A DNA stretch of 64,000 nucleotides from Clostridium lundense DSM 17049 (lineage in GTDB: Bacteria > Bacillota > Clostridia > Clostridiales > Clostridiaceae). Each line of letters opens with the position of its first letter. The stretch's first letter is position 1. The notes below the pieces were generated by a model, which did no database searches, was not told the DNA's origin, and saw only the letters and a list, made by a program, of their open reading frames with translations. Positions 26,024-33,959 of the stretch are shown here, one piece after another. The position numbers and the translations under genes are program-made. The stretch lies in the NCBI RefSeq assembly GCF_000619945.1, contig NZ_JHVC01000008.1, positions 62,001-126,000 on the forward strand. Direction: 5' to 3'.

Positions 26024-26821
26024 CTATTCCTTTTCCTCTGCTCTTAATGTACCTATCATGGTAATAAGTAAAAAACCAATTCCAGCTAACACTTTATACC
26101 CCACAGCAAAGTTCATCCAAAATATAGTTCCTGAACTATAAAGCATTCCAGGTTTACCTTGATTATAAATTACATTTTTAAAGAAATTATACCCATATAC
26201 AACTCCTAATGTTCCTAATAGTAGAAAACTTAATGCTCCTATGCTTTCATACATCTTAATTCTTTCTCCATTAAAGGCTTTTGAAACCCTATCCATGCCA
26301 TATGCTAAATATACTATTGCTACAGCTCCAGCTATTAAAACTCCTCCCTGGAATCCTCCTCCAGGACTTAAATGGCCATGAAGTATAACATAAGCTCCCA
26401 AACTTAGACTAGTTGGTAAAACTATATTGGCTGTAGACATTATTATTGAATCCTTCTCTATGGCACCTGAATTTTTTTTATCTATTTCTTTCATTATCTC
26501 TAAACTACTCTTACCTTTTTGACTTTTATTTAAACTTTTTTCATTAGAAGAAAAAGAATTCTTTTTATAATTTCTTAGTATTACAGCTGAACCTGCCACT
26601 GCTGTAAAAAGTACAAATGATTCTCCTAAAGTATCATATCCCCTAAAGTCAAAAACAATTGCAGTTACTGCATTTATTGCTCTAGTCTTTTCTATAGTAT
26701 TTTTTACAATTATATTGCTTATTCCACCATAAGTAGATGGTAATGCTGCCATAGAAAAACTAACATATATAGACAAAATGAGTAATATTCCTAGTGAAAA
26801 CCATGTAAAAAACTTCTTCAT
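26024..26821 (-). CDS. mbhF: MrpB-like antiporter subunit (MbhE+MbhF combined)
   Basis: The 265-residue membrane protein has two parts. The first 90 residues correspond to MbhE or the MrpA C-terminal tail, with FDFRGYDTLGESFVLFTA as the mark. The second half is MrpB proper, with VILHGHLSPGGGFQGGVLIA. A hydrophilic Lys/Ser linker (about residues 80-120) joins them. In Pyrococcus these are two genes, so this looks like a fusion. It overlaps the upstream gene by four bases. Confidence 0.88.
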   Translation of the reverse strand: MKKFFTWFSLGILLILSIYVSFSMAALPSTYGGISNIIVKNTIEKTRAINAVTAIVFDFRGYDTLGESFVLFTAVAGSAVILRNYKKNSFSSNEKSLNKSQKGKSSLEIMKEIDKKNSGAIEKDSIIMSTANIVLPTSLSLGAYVILHGHLSPGGGFQGGVLIAGAVAIVYLAYGMDRVSKAFNGERIKMYESIGALSFLLLGTLGVVYGYNFFKNVIYNQGKPGMLYSSGTIFWMNFAVGYKVLAGIGFLLITMIGTLRAEEKE

Positions 26822-27084
26822 TTTTGTTTTTCCTCCTTATCATTAACCTTTCTTAAGGTTATTATAAAGATAAAAGGAGTAAGAATAGCTCCTACAGCCC
26901 CTTCGGCTATAGCTACATCTGGTGCTCTTAGAAGTAAAAATTCTAAAGCTATAAAAGTTCCAACTAATGAAGAAGCAATTATGCAAGGCAAAATATCATC
27001 TAGTATTACAGTAAATATAGCTGATATTACTATTCCTATTATTATTAAAAAATTCAAAAAATTTATATTAAATAAAGCACTCAT
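26818..27084 (-). CDS. mbhD: MbhD-like subunit (DUF4040)
   Basis: The 88-residue protein has three hydrophobic segments. It carries FIALEFLLLRAPDVAIAEGA, the motif of the DUF4040 piece of MrpA/MrpB-type subunits. The Lys-rich C-terminus faces the cytoplasm. It sits between MrpG-like and MrpB-like genes, as in archaeal mbh operons. Confidence 0.88.
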   Translation of the reverse strand: MSALFNINFLNFLIIIGIVISAIFTVILDDILPCIIASSLVGTFIALEFLLLRAPDVAIAEGAVGAILTPFIFIITLRKVNDKEEKQK

Positions 27085-27089
27085 TTATT

Positions 27090-27419
27090 TCACTCCTTAT
27101 CATTTGGGTAAGAACTTTTTTTCAACATAGGAGTTCCTATTTTATAAGCTGCTTTTGTCATAGCATGAGAGGCTGCCGGATTAGTTAAAACTATAAATAT
27201 TCCTATTATTATAGATTTTATTCCTATAGTTATATTACCTATATAAAATCCATAAATAGCTGCTGCTATTAATATGGGAAGTCCTCCCATAGTTACTATA
27301 TTGGTTGATGATTGCAACCTACAATAGGTATCTGGCATTCGTAACATCCCTACTACTCCTGCAAATATGAAGAATAAACCTATAATTAAAAATATATCTA
27401 TTATAATTCGCACTATCAT
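27090..27419 (-). CDS. mbhC: MrpG/MnhG-like subunit C
   Basis: The 109-residue protein has three membrane spans. It shows MLRMPDTYCRLQSSTNIVT and LTNPAASHAMTKAAY, the MrpG signature. It overlaps the upstream MrpF-like gene by four bases. It belongs to the Mrp-type part of the complex, with no known catalytic role of its own. Confidence 0.92.
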   Translation of the reverse strand: MIVRIIIDIFLIIGLFFIFAGVVGMLRMPDTYCRLQSSTNIVTMGGLPILIAAAIYGFYIGNITIGIKSIIIGIFIVLTNPAASHAMTKAAYKIGTPMLKKSSYPNDKE

Positions 27420-27682
27420 ATTTTCCCCTCCAAATACCTTGAAATGAGGACAGTACCAATAAATCCAAGTAAAGTTACTATAAGCCCTAAATCTATATAA
27501 AGTGATCTTCCTTCATAACATCCAAACAGAACCATTATTAGTCCAATCATCACATCTATAGAATCAGCAGCTACTACTCTATCAATAATATTAGGTCCTT
27601 TAAATACCCTATATAAAAGTAAAGAGCTAAATACTACTATTAAAATAGAAGTAACCATAAACTCAAAGGACATATCAATCAT
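27416..27682 (-). CDS. mbhB: MrpF/MnhF-like subunit B
   Basis: The protein of about 88 residues has three membrane spans. It shows the MrpF signature YRVFKGPNIIDRVVAADSID followed by a short acidic segment. I start at 27682 (MIDMSFEF) because AAGGAGG lies eight bases upstream and its ATG overlaps the MrpE stop as ATGA. A frame seven codons longer opens at 27703. Confidence 0.9.
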   Translation of the reverse strand: MIDMSFEFMVTSILIVVFSSLLLYRVFKGPNIIDRVVAADSIDVMIGLIMVLFGCYEGRSLYIDLGLIVTLLGFIGTVLISRYLEGKI

Positions 27683-28200
27683 ATAAATATCCTCCTTACC
27701 CAAGGTTCAAATGCACCTTTAATTATATTTGATGCCTCTTTTTCTTCTTCAGTTTTTACATCAATCCAATGTATGTACATATATATCATTCCCTTTTCTT
27801 CTACTATATTCATAGCAATAGTCCCTGGGGTTAAAGTTATACAATTGGCTAACATCGCTAGACCATAATTTGATTTTAATTCCGTTTTTATTTTAACAAT
27901 ACCTGGATTGATATTTAAGTTAGGAGAAAGAGCTCTCTTAGCTACATCCCAGTTTGCCTTTACTAATTCTACAGTATAATATGGAATAAATAGTATTAGC
28001 CATAATATTCTACTTTTCTTGAACATCCAAAATGGATCTTCATTAATTAAATAAGATGAAGAAAATATTCCTACAAAAATGGATACTATAATCCCACCTA
28101 TAAGTTCTTCACCTATATTAGGAGCTGAATAGCTTCCAATATAAATAAGCCATAAAAGGAATGATAATATCGCTGTTGAAAACACAGATTTAGCCTTCAT
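27679..28200 (-). CDS. mbhA: MrpE/MnhE-like subunit A
   Basis: The 173-residue protein has two N-terminal membrane spans and a cytoplasmic domain with NPGIVKIKTELKSNYGLAML and ANCITLTPGTIAM, the MrpE signature. It is the first of the Mrp-type genes and starts one base after the hypB stop. It overlaps the MrpF-like gene by ATGA. Confidence 0.92.
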   Translation of the reverse strand: MKAKSVFSTAILSFLLWLIYIGSYSAPNIGEELIGGIIVSIFVGIFSSSYLINEDPFWMFKKSRILWLILFIPYYTVELVKANWDVAKRALSPNLNINPGIVKIKTELKSNYGLAMLANCITLTPGTIAMNIVEEKGMIYMYIHWIDVKTEEEKEASNIIKGAFEPWVRRIFI

Positions 28201-28201
28201 T

Positions 28202-28873
28202 TTATTCCTCCTTTGCTTTAGTTATTCTCTTTTTGATCTCCTCTTTTAACCAGATTGTAAATTTATCTATACCTTCTCCAGTTATAGAATTAACCTTAAA
28301 TATTTGAGTATTAGGGTTCACTTGCTTTTCTCTACTTTCCACTCTATTTTCATCAAACTGGAAATAACTTTTCAAATCATATTTACTTAATACCAATGCA
28401 TCTGCTTTTGTAAACATAAGTGGATATTTTTCTATCTTATCATCTCCCTCTGGGATACTTAAAAGTGCAACCTTTAAATGTTCTCCAATTTGAAATTCAG
28501 CAGGGCATACTAAATTGCCTATATTTTCAACTATTAATATATCCAATGCTTCTAAATTAAATTCTGGTAATATATTTTTAATGGACATAGCTTCTATATG
28601 ACATGCCCCTTCTGTATTCAATTGAACAACTGGTATTCCCATAAAAGCAATCTTTTCTGCATCTATCTTACCTGCTATATCCCCCTCTATTACACCTATT
28701 CTATAATCTTTTCTTAGATTTTCTATTAATTTTGTTATAAATGATGTTTTTCCACCACCAGGTGATCCCATAACATTTATCATAAATATTCCCTTTTTAT
28801 TTAATAGTGTTTGTATTTCATCATGACAATCCTCATTCCACTCCATAATTTGTCTTACAATTTTTATTTCCAT
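28202..28873 (-). CDS. hypB: Hydrogenase nickel-insertion GTPase HypB
   Basis: The 223-residue SIMIBI-class GTPase helps HypA load nickel into the hydrogenase large subunit. Walker A is MGSPGGGKTS near residues 35-44, then GVIEGDIAGKIDAEKI, QLNTEGACHIEA and IVENIGNLVCPAEF. No His-rich nickel-storage N-terminus is present, so it is the short form. It sits between hypA and the antiporter genes within the structural operon. Confidence 0.95.
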   Translation of the reverse strand: MEIKIVRQIMEWNEDCHDEIQTLLNKKGIFMINVMGSPGGGKTSFITKLIENLRKDYRIGVIEGDIAGKIDAEKIAFMGIPVVQLNTEGACHIEAMSIKNILPEFNLEALDILIVENIGNLVCPAEFQIGEHLKVALLSIPEGDDKIEKYPLMFTKADALVLSKYDLKSYFQFDENRVESREKQVNPNTQIFKVNSITGEGIDKFTIWLKEEIKKRITKAKEE

Positions 28874-28876
28874 ACC

Positions 28877-29218
28877 CTACTCTCCTTTTATAGAATCTAT
28901 ATAAAATTCATTTCCTTTTAAAATTTTAATATTAAAGCTGCCACAATTAGGGCAGCAAAAATTTATCTTATTCACAGTACATATATTATTACAATCTTTA
29001 CATTGTATTTCCATTGGTATTTTTTCCACCTTTATTACTGCTCCCTTTAATACAGTATCCTTACTTATTATATTAAAATAGTACTGGATACAATCAGGTA
29101 CTATTCCAGACAATTCCCCCACCTTTAGCCTTATTTCTTCTATCCTTTTTAAATTATTTTTTAAAGCTTCCTCACTGCAAATCTTAACTATACTTTCCGT
29201 TAGAGATAGCTCATGCAT
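28877..29218 (-). CDS. hypA: Hydrogenase nickel chaperone HypA
   Basis: The 113-residue protein binds nickel at its N-terminal MHE and zinc at a two-CxxC site. It starts MHELSLTESIVKICSEEA and has CKDCNNIC and CCPNC near residues 73-93. It delivers Ni2+ with HypB. It begins one base after the large-subunit stop and ends three bases before hypB. Confidence 0.96.
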   Translation of the reverse strand: MHELSLTESIVKICSEEALKNNLKRIEEIRLKVGELSGIVPDCIQYYFNIISKDTVLKGAVIKVEKIPMEIQCKDCNNICTVNKINFCCPNCGSFNIKILKGNEFYIDSIKGE

Positions 29219-29219
29219 A

Positions 29220-30302
29220 TTATCTATCCAAACAAGAAAAACAAGGATCTATACTTGCAACTATAAGACCTGCATCTGCAATAGTGTTGCCTTTAAGCAT
29301 AGCTGGCACTGAAGCTGCATTTCTAAAGGTAGGAACATGTATATTTACTCTTCTGTTTCCTGGTCCGCCATCAGTAACTACATAATAAGTTAGTTCTCCT
29401 CTTGGTGCTTCGATTCTAGTACAATACTCCCCTGCTGGAACTCTTGGAATTTTAAATCCTAGGTTTATTGGAGTATCTGGCATATTTTGTGCTGCTTGCG
29501 TAATTATTCTTATACTCTCGCCAATCTCTAAAAGCCTTACTACTACCCTAGAAAATACATCCCCGTCTTTTTGTACAATCATATTAAAATTAAAGTCATC
29601 ATAACAACAATAAGGATCTATTTTTCTAGTATCACATTCTAATCCTGAAGCTCTTCCATGAGGACCTGATAATCCATGTATCCATGCTTCATCATAACTT
29701 AACTTTCCTACTCCTTTTGTTCTTAAAGCTATAGTTTTATCTTTCCCGAATATATCTAATATTCTTTCATAAGGTTCTTTCATTTCTTCAATAAGCATTA
29801 ATAAATCATGTATTTCTTCTTTGCTAAAATCCTTTCTAGCTCCTCCAATTATATTCATAGCATAGTTAACTCTATTTCCTGTTAAAGTTTCTAATGCACC
29901 CATAACCTTTTCCCTAGCGGAAAAAGTATACATAAATGCACTGTCAAAACCTATTATATGAGCAGCTAAACCTAGAAGTAAAAAATGTGAATGTAGCCTT
30001 TCTAACTCACATATTATTACCCTTATATAAGATCCTCTTTTTGGCACCTCCAACCCTGAAATATTTTCAATAGCTAAGCAGTATGCCAAACTATGAGAAT
30101 GGGAACATATACCGCATACCCTTTCAACTAAAGTTATTGTTTGTATAAAGTTTTTCTCTTGAGAAAGCTTTTCTATTCCTCTATTGTTATATCCAATATA
30201 GACTTTTGCATCCTCTATAAATTCTCCATCAGTATACAATTTTACATGAACCGGCTCCTCCAAGGCTGGATGATATGGTCCTATAGGAATTACATAACTC
30301 AT
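29220..30302 (-). CDS. mbhL: Mbh [NiFe]-hydrogenase large subunit L, no C-terminal extension
   Basis: About 360 residues, related to NuoD. Both NiFe ligand motifs are intact: RVCGICSHSHS near residue 60 and DPCFSCLDR at the very end. The protein stops directly after that final Arg, so the C-terminal peptide normally removed by a maturation protease is missing, as known for CooH-type subunits. I start at 30302 (MSYVIPIGPYHPAL), with AAGGGG before it. The catalytic reaction is proton reduction with electrons from ferredoxin. Confidence 0.94.
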   Translation of the reverse strand: MSYVIPIGPYHPALEEPVHVKLYTDGEFIEDAKVYIGYNNRGIEKLSQEKNFIQTITLVERVCGICSHSHSLAYCLAIENISGLEVPKRGSYIRVIICELERLHSHFLLLGLAAHIIGFDSAFMYTFSAREKVMGALETLTGNRVNYAMNIIGGARKDFSKEEIHDLLMLIEEMKEPYERILDIFGKDKTIALRTKGVGKLSYDEAWIHGLSGPHGRASGLECDTRKIDPYCCYDDFNFNMIVQKDGDVFSRVVVRLLEIGESIRIITQAAQNMPDTPINLGFKIPRVPAGEYCTRIEAPRGELTYYVVTDGGPGNRRVNIHVPTFRNAASVPAMLKGNTIADAGLIVASIDPCFSCLDR

Positions 30303-30321
30303 ACAAATCCCCTTCTTTCTG

Positions 30322-30723
30322 CTATTTATTTTCTTCTTCATTATCTTTATTTTTATTTCTATTTCTGAGCTCTTCCATAGGAGTTACGAGTATTTGACCT
30401 GATCCATCAAAATCATCAGGCAAAAATAATCTATCTCCTTTTTCCAATCCTTCAAAATCTACTTCCATTACTTCACATATTTCCTCTTCACACCATTGTG
30501 CAGAACCTTTGTATATATGAGTTATAGTTGGAAAAACCTTTTCCCCCTTACATATAAAAGTTTTTATATCTCCATCTATATCAAAGTTATATGCAATAAC
30601 ATTTTCCCCTTCTTTATTTACATATCCATTCATAATTACAAGTCTTCTTTTTTGGTTTATCATTTCTCCAGCCATATTAACAATTTCATCTTTATTTATA
30701 TAGGTAATATCCGTTTTATGCAT
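30322..30723 (-). CDS. mbhK: Mbh subunit K (NuoC/EchD-like)
   Basis: The protein of about 133 residues matches the short NuoC-like subunit that packs on the large subunit. It reads NVIAYNFDIDGDIKTFICKG, then FPTITHIYKGSAQWCEEEIC and FLPDDF, a common pattern of this family. It ends with a highly charged tail (RNRNKNKDNEEENK). I start at 30723 (MHKTDITYI), with GGGGAG upstream. Its place just before the large subunit supports the call. Confidence 0.82.
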   Translation of the reverse strand: MHKTDITYINKDEIVNMAGEMINQKRRLVIMNGYVNKEGENVIAYNFDIDGDIKTFICKGEKVFPTITHIYKGSAQWCEEEICEVMEVDFEGLEKGDRLFLPDDFDGSGQILVTPMEELRNRNKNKDNEEENK

Positions 30724-30736
30724 AATATTCTCCCCT

Positions 30737-31735
30737 TTAACATATTCTAGGCAAAAGATCATAGGTAATTTTATCTAAAATTCTCCTACCTCCAAATAAA
30801 GTCTTTAGCAATACTTTTGAAGGCGTATAATCCACAACTTCTCCAATTACTGAAGCATTACTACATCCTATATCTTTTAAATCTTTTATTATATAATCAC
30901 AAACGTCTGGAGATACAATTGCTAACATCTTTCCCTCATTAGCTATATATAAAGGATCCAATCCTAATAATTCACAAGCTCCAGCAACATCTCTATCCAC
31001 AGGTATTTTTTTCTCTTCTATTTCTATTGAAAAATCCTCTTCTTCCACAAATTCCTTTAATGTAGTAGCAACTCCCCCTCTTGTAGGATCTCTCAGAATC
31101 TTCACTTCTTCTCCATATTTAAAAATGGTGTATGCTATTTTATTTAGTGGAGCACAATCAGATTTTATCTTACTTTCTAATAAATTTTCTCTAGCACAAA
31201 GTATAGATATACCATGATTTCCTATACTACCAGTTAATATTACCTTATCTTTTATTTTTATTCTTTTTTTACCTAAGTTTAATTCTTTGATTTTTTCGCC
31301 AATACCTGATGTATTTATATATATTCCATGCCCATGCCCCTTATCTACTACCTTAGTATCTCCAGTTACTATTTGTACTTCTGCTTCTTCTGCTGTGTTT
31401 TTTATAGAAAGTATTATCTTTTTTAAATCTTCAATATTTAACCCTTCTTCTAATATAAAAGATAAGCTTAAATATTTAGGAATGCTTCCACACATAAGTA
31501 AATCATTTACTGTACCGCACACACTTAATTTTCCAATATCTCCACCAGGGAAAAAATAAGGATATATTACAAAACTATCACTTGAAAATGCTATATCTTT
31601 TGAGGTATTTAATAATGCACCATCGCCTAATACATTTAATTTATCATTTCCCAAAGCAGGTATAATCATTTCCTCTATAATCATTGAAGTTTTTTTTCCT
31701 CCATTACCATAGGACATAGATATAATATTTTCCAC
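30737..31735 (-). CDS. hypE: Hydrogenase maturation protein HypE
   Basis: The 332-residue protein dehydrates the C-terminal thiocarboxamide to a thiocyanate, giving the cyanide ligands of the NiFe site. It has the PurM-like fold marks SYGNGGKKTSMIIEE and LRDPTRGGVATTLKEF. It ends PRIC, the functional Cys tail. HypF, which loads that Cys with carbamoyl, is not encoded in this window. Confidence 0.95.
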   Translation of the reverse strand: MENIISMSYGNGGKKTSMIIEEMIIPALGNDKLNVLGDGALLNTSKDIAFSSDSFVIYPYFFPGGDIGKLSVCGTVNDLLMCGSIPKYLSLSFILEEGLNIEDLKKIILSIKNTAEEAEVQIVTGDTKVVDKGHGHGIYINTSGIGEKIKELNLGKKRIKIKDKVILTGSIGNHGISILCARENLLESKIKSDCAPLNKIAYTIFKYGEEVKILRDPTRGGVATTLKEFVEEEDFSIEIEEKKIPVDRDVAGACELLGLDPLYIANEGKMLAIVSPDVCDYIIKDLKDIGCSNASVIGEVVDYTPSKVLLKTLFGGRRILDKITYDLLPRIC

Positions 31736-31749
31736 AACCTCACCCCTCT

Positions 31750-32820
31750 TTATAAATAATACTTATAATAAGCTGCGCAGCTTCCTTCTACAGATACCAT
31801 ACAGGGTCCTATTGGATTTTCAGGAGTACATACCTTCTTAAATAATCTACACTCCTTAGGCTTTATTATGCCTTTTAATACTTCACCGCATTGACATATA
31901 CTATTTTCTTCAAAATCTTTAATTTTTAATGGATATATACTTTCAATATTATATTTTTCATATTCATCCTTAATTTTAAAACCGCTATGATCTATTACTC
32001 CAATTCCTCTCCAATAATCATTTCCCTTATAAAAAACTTCATCTAAGGCATCCAATGCCAAAACATTTCCATTCCTACTTACTAATGATTTGTAGGCATT
32101 CTCTACTCCTATGCTTTTTTCTTTAATCATATTCAAAAGTGTCCATATTCCAACAATTATATTCTCAACTTTAAATCCAGTTATTACACCTGGACAGTTA
32201 TAATCTTTTAAGAAATAAAACCCCTTTTCTCCTGTAATAGCTGCCACATGTCCTGGACACAAGAATCCTTGTATATTTAAATTTCTATCCTTTAACAAAC
32301 ACTTCATAACTGGTTCTACACTTTTATGCAAAGATAACACATAAAAATTTTTAATATTATTAACTTTTGCTTCCTTTATTGCTATTGCAGTATGAGGTGC
32401 AGTAGTCTCAAACCCTATGCCTAAAAAAAGAATTTTTCTATGAGGATTATTTACCGCCAGACTAAGGGCATCTATACTAGAGTAAACAATTTTTATATCT
32501 CCTCCTAATGCCTTGGCTTTTTCTAAAGTTATACTAGGTTTTGAACCTGGAACCCTTATCATATCTCCATATGTTGCAATAATAATATTTTCATTAAGTG
32601 ATAAGTAATAGGCATAATCAATATAACAACTATGAGTAACACATACTGGACAACCTGGACCAGATATAAGATTTAAATTATGATTTAATATACTTCTAAG
32701 TCCAAACTTACCAATAGCTTCAGTATGACTCCCACACACCTCCATAATATTAACTCTTTCTTCAAAAGAATTAATTTCATTTATTAATGTTTTTAAATAT
32801 TCATTTTTTATATTAGAAAT
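31750..32820 (-). CDS. hypD: Hydrogenase maturation protein HypD, apparent ATT start
   Basis: HypD builds the Fe(CN)2CO unit with HypC. The protein has MEVCGSHTEAIG, GPGCPVCVTHSCYID, FETTAPHTAIAI and LCPGHVAAITG, and a C-terminal Cys cluster (CQCGEVL, CRLFKKVC). The first in-frame ATG lies at the MEVCG motif itself and would remove the usual N-terminal helix. Upstream codons read SNIKNEYLKTLINEINSFEE in frame, with no ATG, GTG or TTG. An ATT at 32818-32820 sits five bases after GGTGGTG. I infer ATT initiation, giving 356 residues. Confidence 0.85.
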   Translation of the reverse strand: MSNIKNEYLKTLINEINSFEERVNIMEVCGSHTEAIGKFGLRSILNHNLNLISGPGCPVCVTHSCYIDYAYYLSLNENIIIATYGDMIRVPGSKPSITLEKAKALGGDIKIVYSSIDALSLAVNNPHRKILFLGIGFETTAPHTAIAIKEAKVNNIKNFYVLSLHKSVEPVMKCLLKDRNLNIQGFLCPGHVAAITGEKGFYFLKDYNCPGVITGFKVENIIVGIWTLLNMIKEKSIGVENAYKSLVSRNGNVLALDALDEVFYKGNDYWRGIGVIDHSGFKIKDEYEKYNIESIYPLKIKDFEENSICQCGEVLKGIIKPKECRLFKKVCTPENPIGPCMVSVEGSCAAYYKYYL

Positions 32821-32837
32821 AAAATCACCACCTTTAT

Positions 32838-33056
32838 TTAATTTCTGCTATTTACCAAATTTATAGCTTCTATAATTTGTTTAGCTTCTTCTTCCTTTAT
32901 TAAATCCAATGCAAATCCTGCATGAGTCATTACATAATCTCCAACTTTAGAAGAAGGTAAAAAATCTATTCTTATTTTCTTTTTTACTCCATTTATTTCC
33001 CCTATGGCTTCTTTGCCACTGATTTTTAATAACCTTAACGGAATACCAACACACAT
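32838..33056 (-). CDS. hypC: Hydrogenase maturation chaperone HypC
   Basis: The 72-residue OB-fold protein starts MCVGIPLRLLKI, with the essential Cys2 that holds the iron intermediate. It shares DYVMTHAGFALDLI with the family. It is the first gene of the operon. The hypD ATT codon follows its stop by 17 bases, with a GGTGGTG in between. Confidence 0.95.
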   Translation of the reverse strand: MCVGIPLRLLKISGKEAIGEINGVKKKIRIDFLPSSKVGDYVMTHAGFALDLIKEEEAKQIIEAINLVNSRN

Positions 33057-33102
33057 AATTCTCCTCCGTAAATTTTCTAATAATTATTATTTTTTCCATA
33101 AG

Positions 33103-33135
33103 ATGAGGATTATATACCATCTATATAATCCTCAT
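33103..33135. promoter_or_regulatory. Perfect 14-bp inverted repeat upstream of hypC
   Basis: ATGAGGATTATATA pairs with TATATAATCCTCAT across a 5-bp centre, about 47 bp upstream of hypC. No T-run follows on the minus strand, which favours an operator over a terminator. The regulator is unknown. Confidence 0.55.
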
Positions 33136-33318
33136 ACTTTCTTCTAATAATATATGTTTTATATGGATAAACTATAAATATAAAAAGGAGTTTTTAGTTT
33201 TAAATTTTAAAATACTATGATATAATATAGCTAATTACTACCATTATTAAATTAATTGATATTTTAGAAATCATATTTTTACTAAGTTAATAAAATCTAA
33301 TGCAAAGGAGTTAAACAT

Positions 33319-33726
33319 ATGGGGTTTACAGACAAAATAAATAAATATTATGCAGAAAATTATATAAAAAAATATGGAGATAGATTATCTCAGGTCCAGG
33401 GTAATGTAATTTCTGTTAAAATCGAAGAAAAAACTATACTATGGATTTTTCATAAATTAACCGCTACATTATTAGTAAAACCAGATAGAAGCAAAAACAT
33501 TGTAAAATGTATTTATAAAAAGCATAGATGGTTTAAGAAAATTGACTTTATTCCTGTATCTCAAGGAAACTATGTTTTAGTTCAAGGTCTTAAAGGTAAA
33601 AAAGGAAAAGAAAATAGAGAACAATTAGAAATTATGAATATAAGAAATATGACTACTAGAAAAGATCTAATTCCTCTAGAAGGAAAAGAACCTAAAGTGC
33701 AGAAAGTAAAAACAAAATATAGATAA
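33319..33726 (+). CDS. Basic protein of 135 residues, unknown
   Basis: The frame has AAAGGAG nine bases before its ATG and a TATAAT (about 33219) in the leader. The protein is rich in Lys/Arg with no membrane segment. It reads GFTDKINKYYAENYIKKYGD, SVKIEEKTILWIFHKLTATL, then VQGLKGKKGKENREQ. It could be nucleic-acid binding by charge alone. It is divergent from the hydrogenase operon and closed by a strong terminator. Family not recognised. Confidence 0.7.
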   Translation: MGFTDKINKYYAENYIKKYGDRLSQVQGNVISVKIEEKTILWIFHKLTATLLVKPDRSKNIVKCIYKKHRWFKKIDFIPVSQGNYVLVQGLKGKKGKENREQLEIMNIRNMTTRKDLIPLEGKEPKVQKVKTKYR

Positions 33727-33732
33727 TAAAAA

Positions 33733-33766
33733 AATAATCAAAGCAATGTAATTTGCTTTGATTATT
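33733..33766 (+). terminator. Strong terminator
   Basis: AATAATCAAAGCAA pairs perfectly with TTGCTTTGATTATT and a T-run follows. Confidence 0.85.
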
Positions 33767-33775
33767 TTTTTATTT

Positions 33776-33817
33776 AGAGTACAGTTAACAGAGTACAGTT
33801 AACAGAGTACAGTTAAC
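33776..33817. repeat. Three perfect 14-bp tandem repeats
   Basis: AGAGTACAGTTAAC occurs three times with no spacers, followed by a partial AGTTAAGG. A related CTCTGTACTCCGTTATCTG lies inverted near 33938. Function unknown. Confidence 0.8.
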
Positions 33818-33959
33818 AGTTAAGGAGGATTTTCTTCCGCTACTCTACATAAAATCTTTAATTTTAAACTTTCATTAATATCTTATTTATTTTTCACTTT
33901 GAAAGTTATTAATTATTAATTCCTATCTGTAATCTATCCTCTGTACTCCGTTATCTGAA

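Noticed and set aside
33776..33817. CRISPR-like repeat array
   Set aside because: Three perfect 14-bp units lie directly end to end with no spacers, and no cas genes are present; it is a simple tandem repeat.
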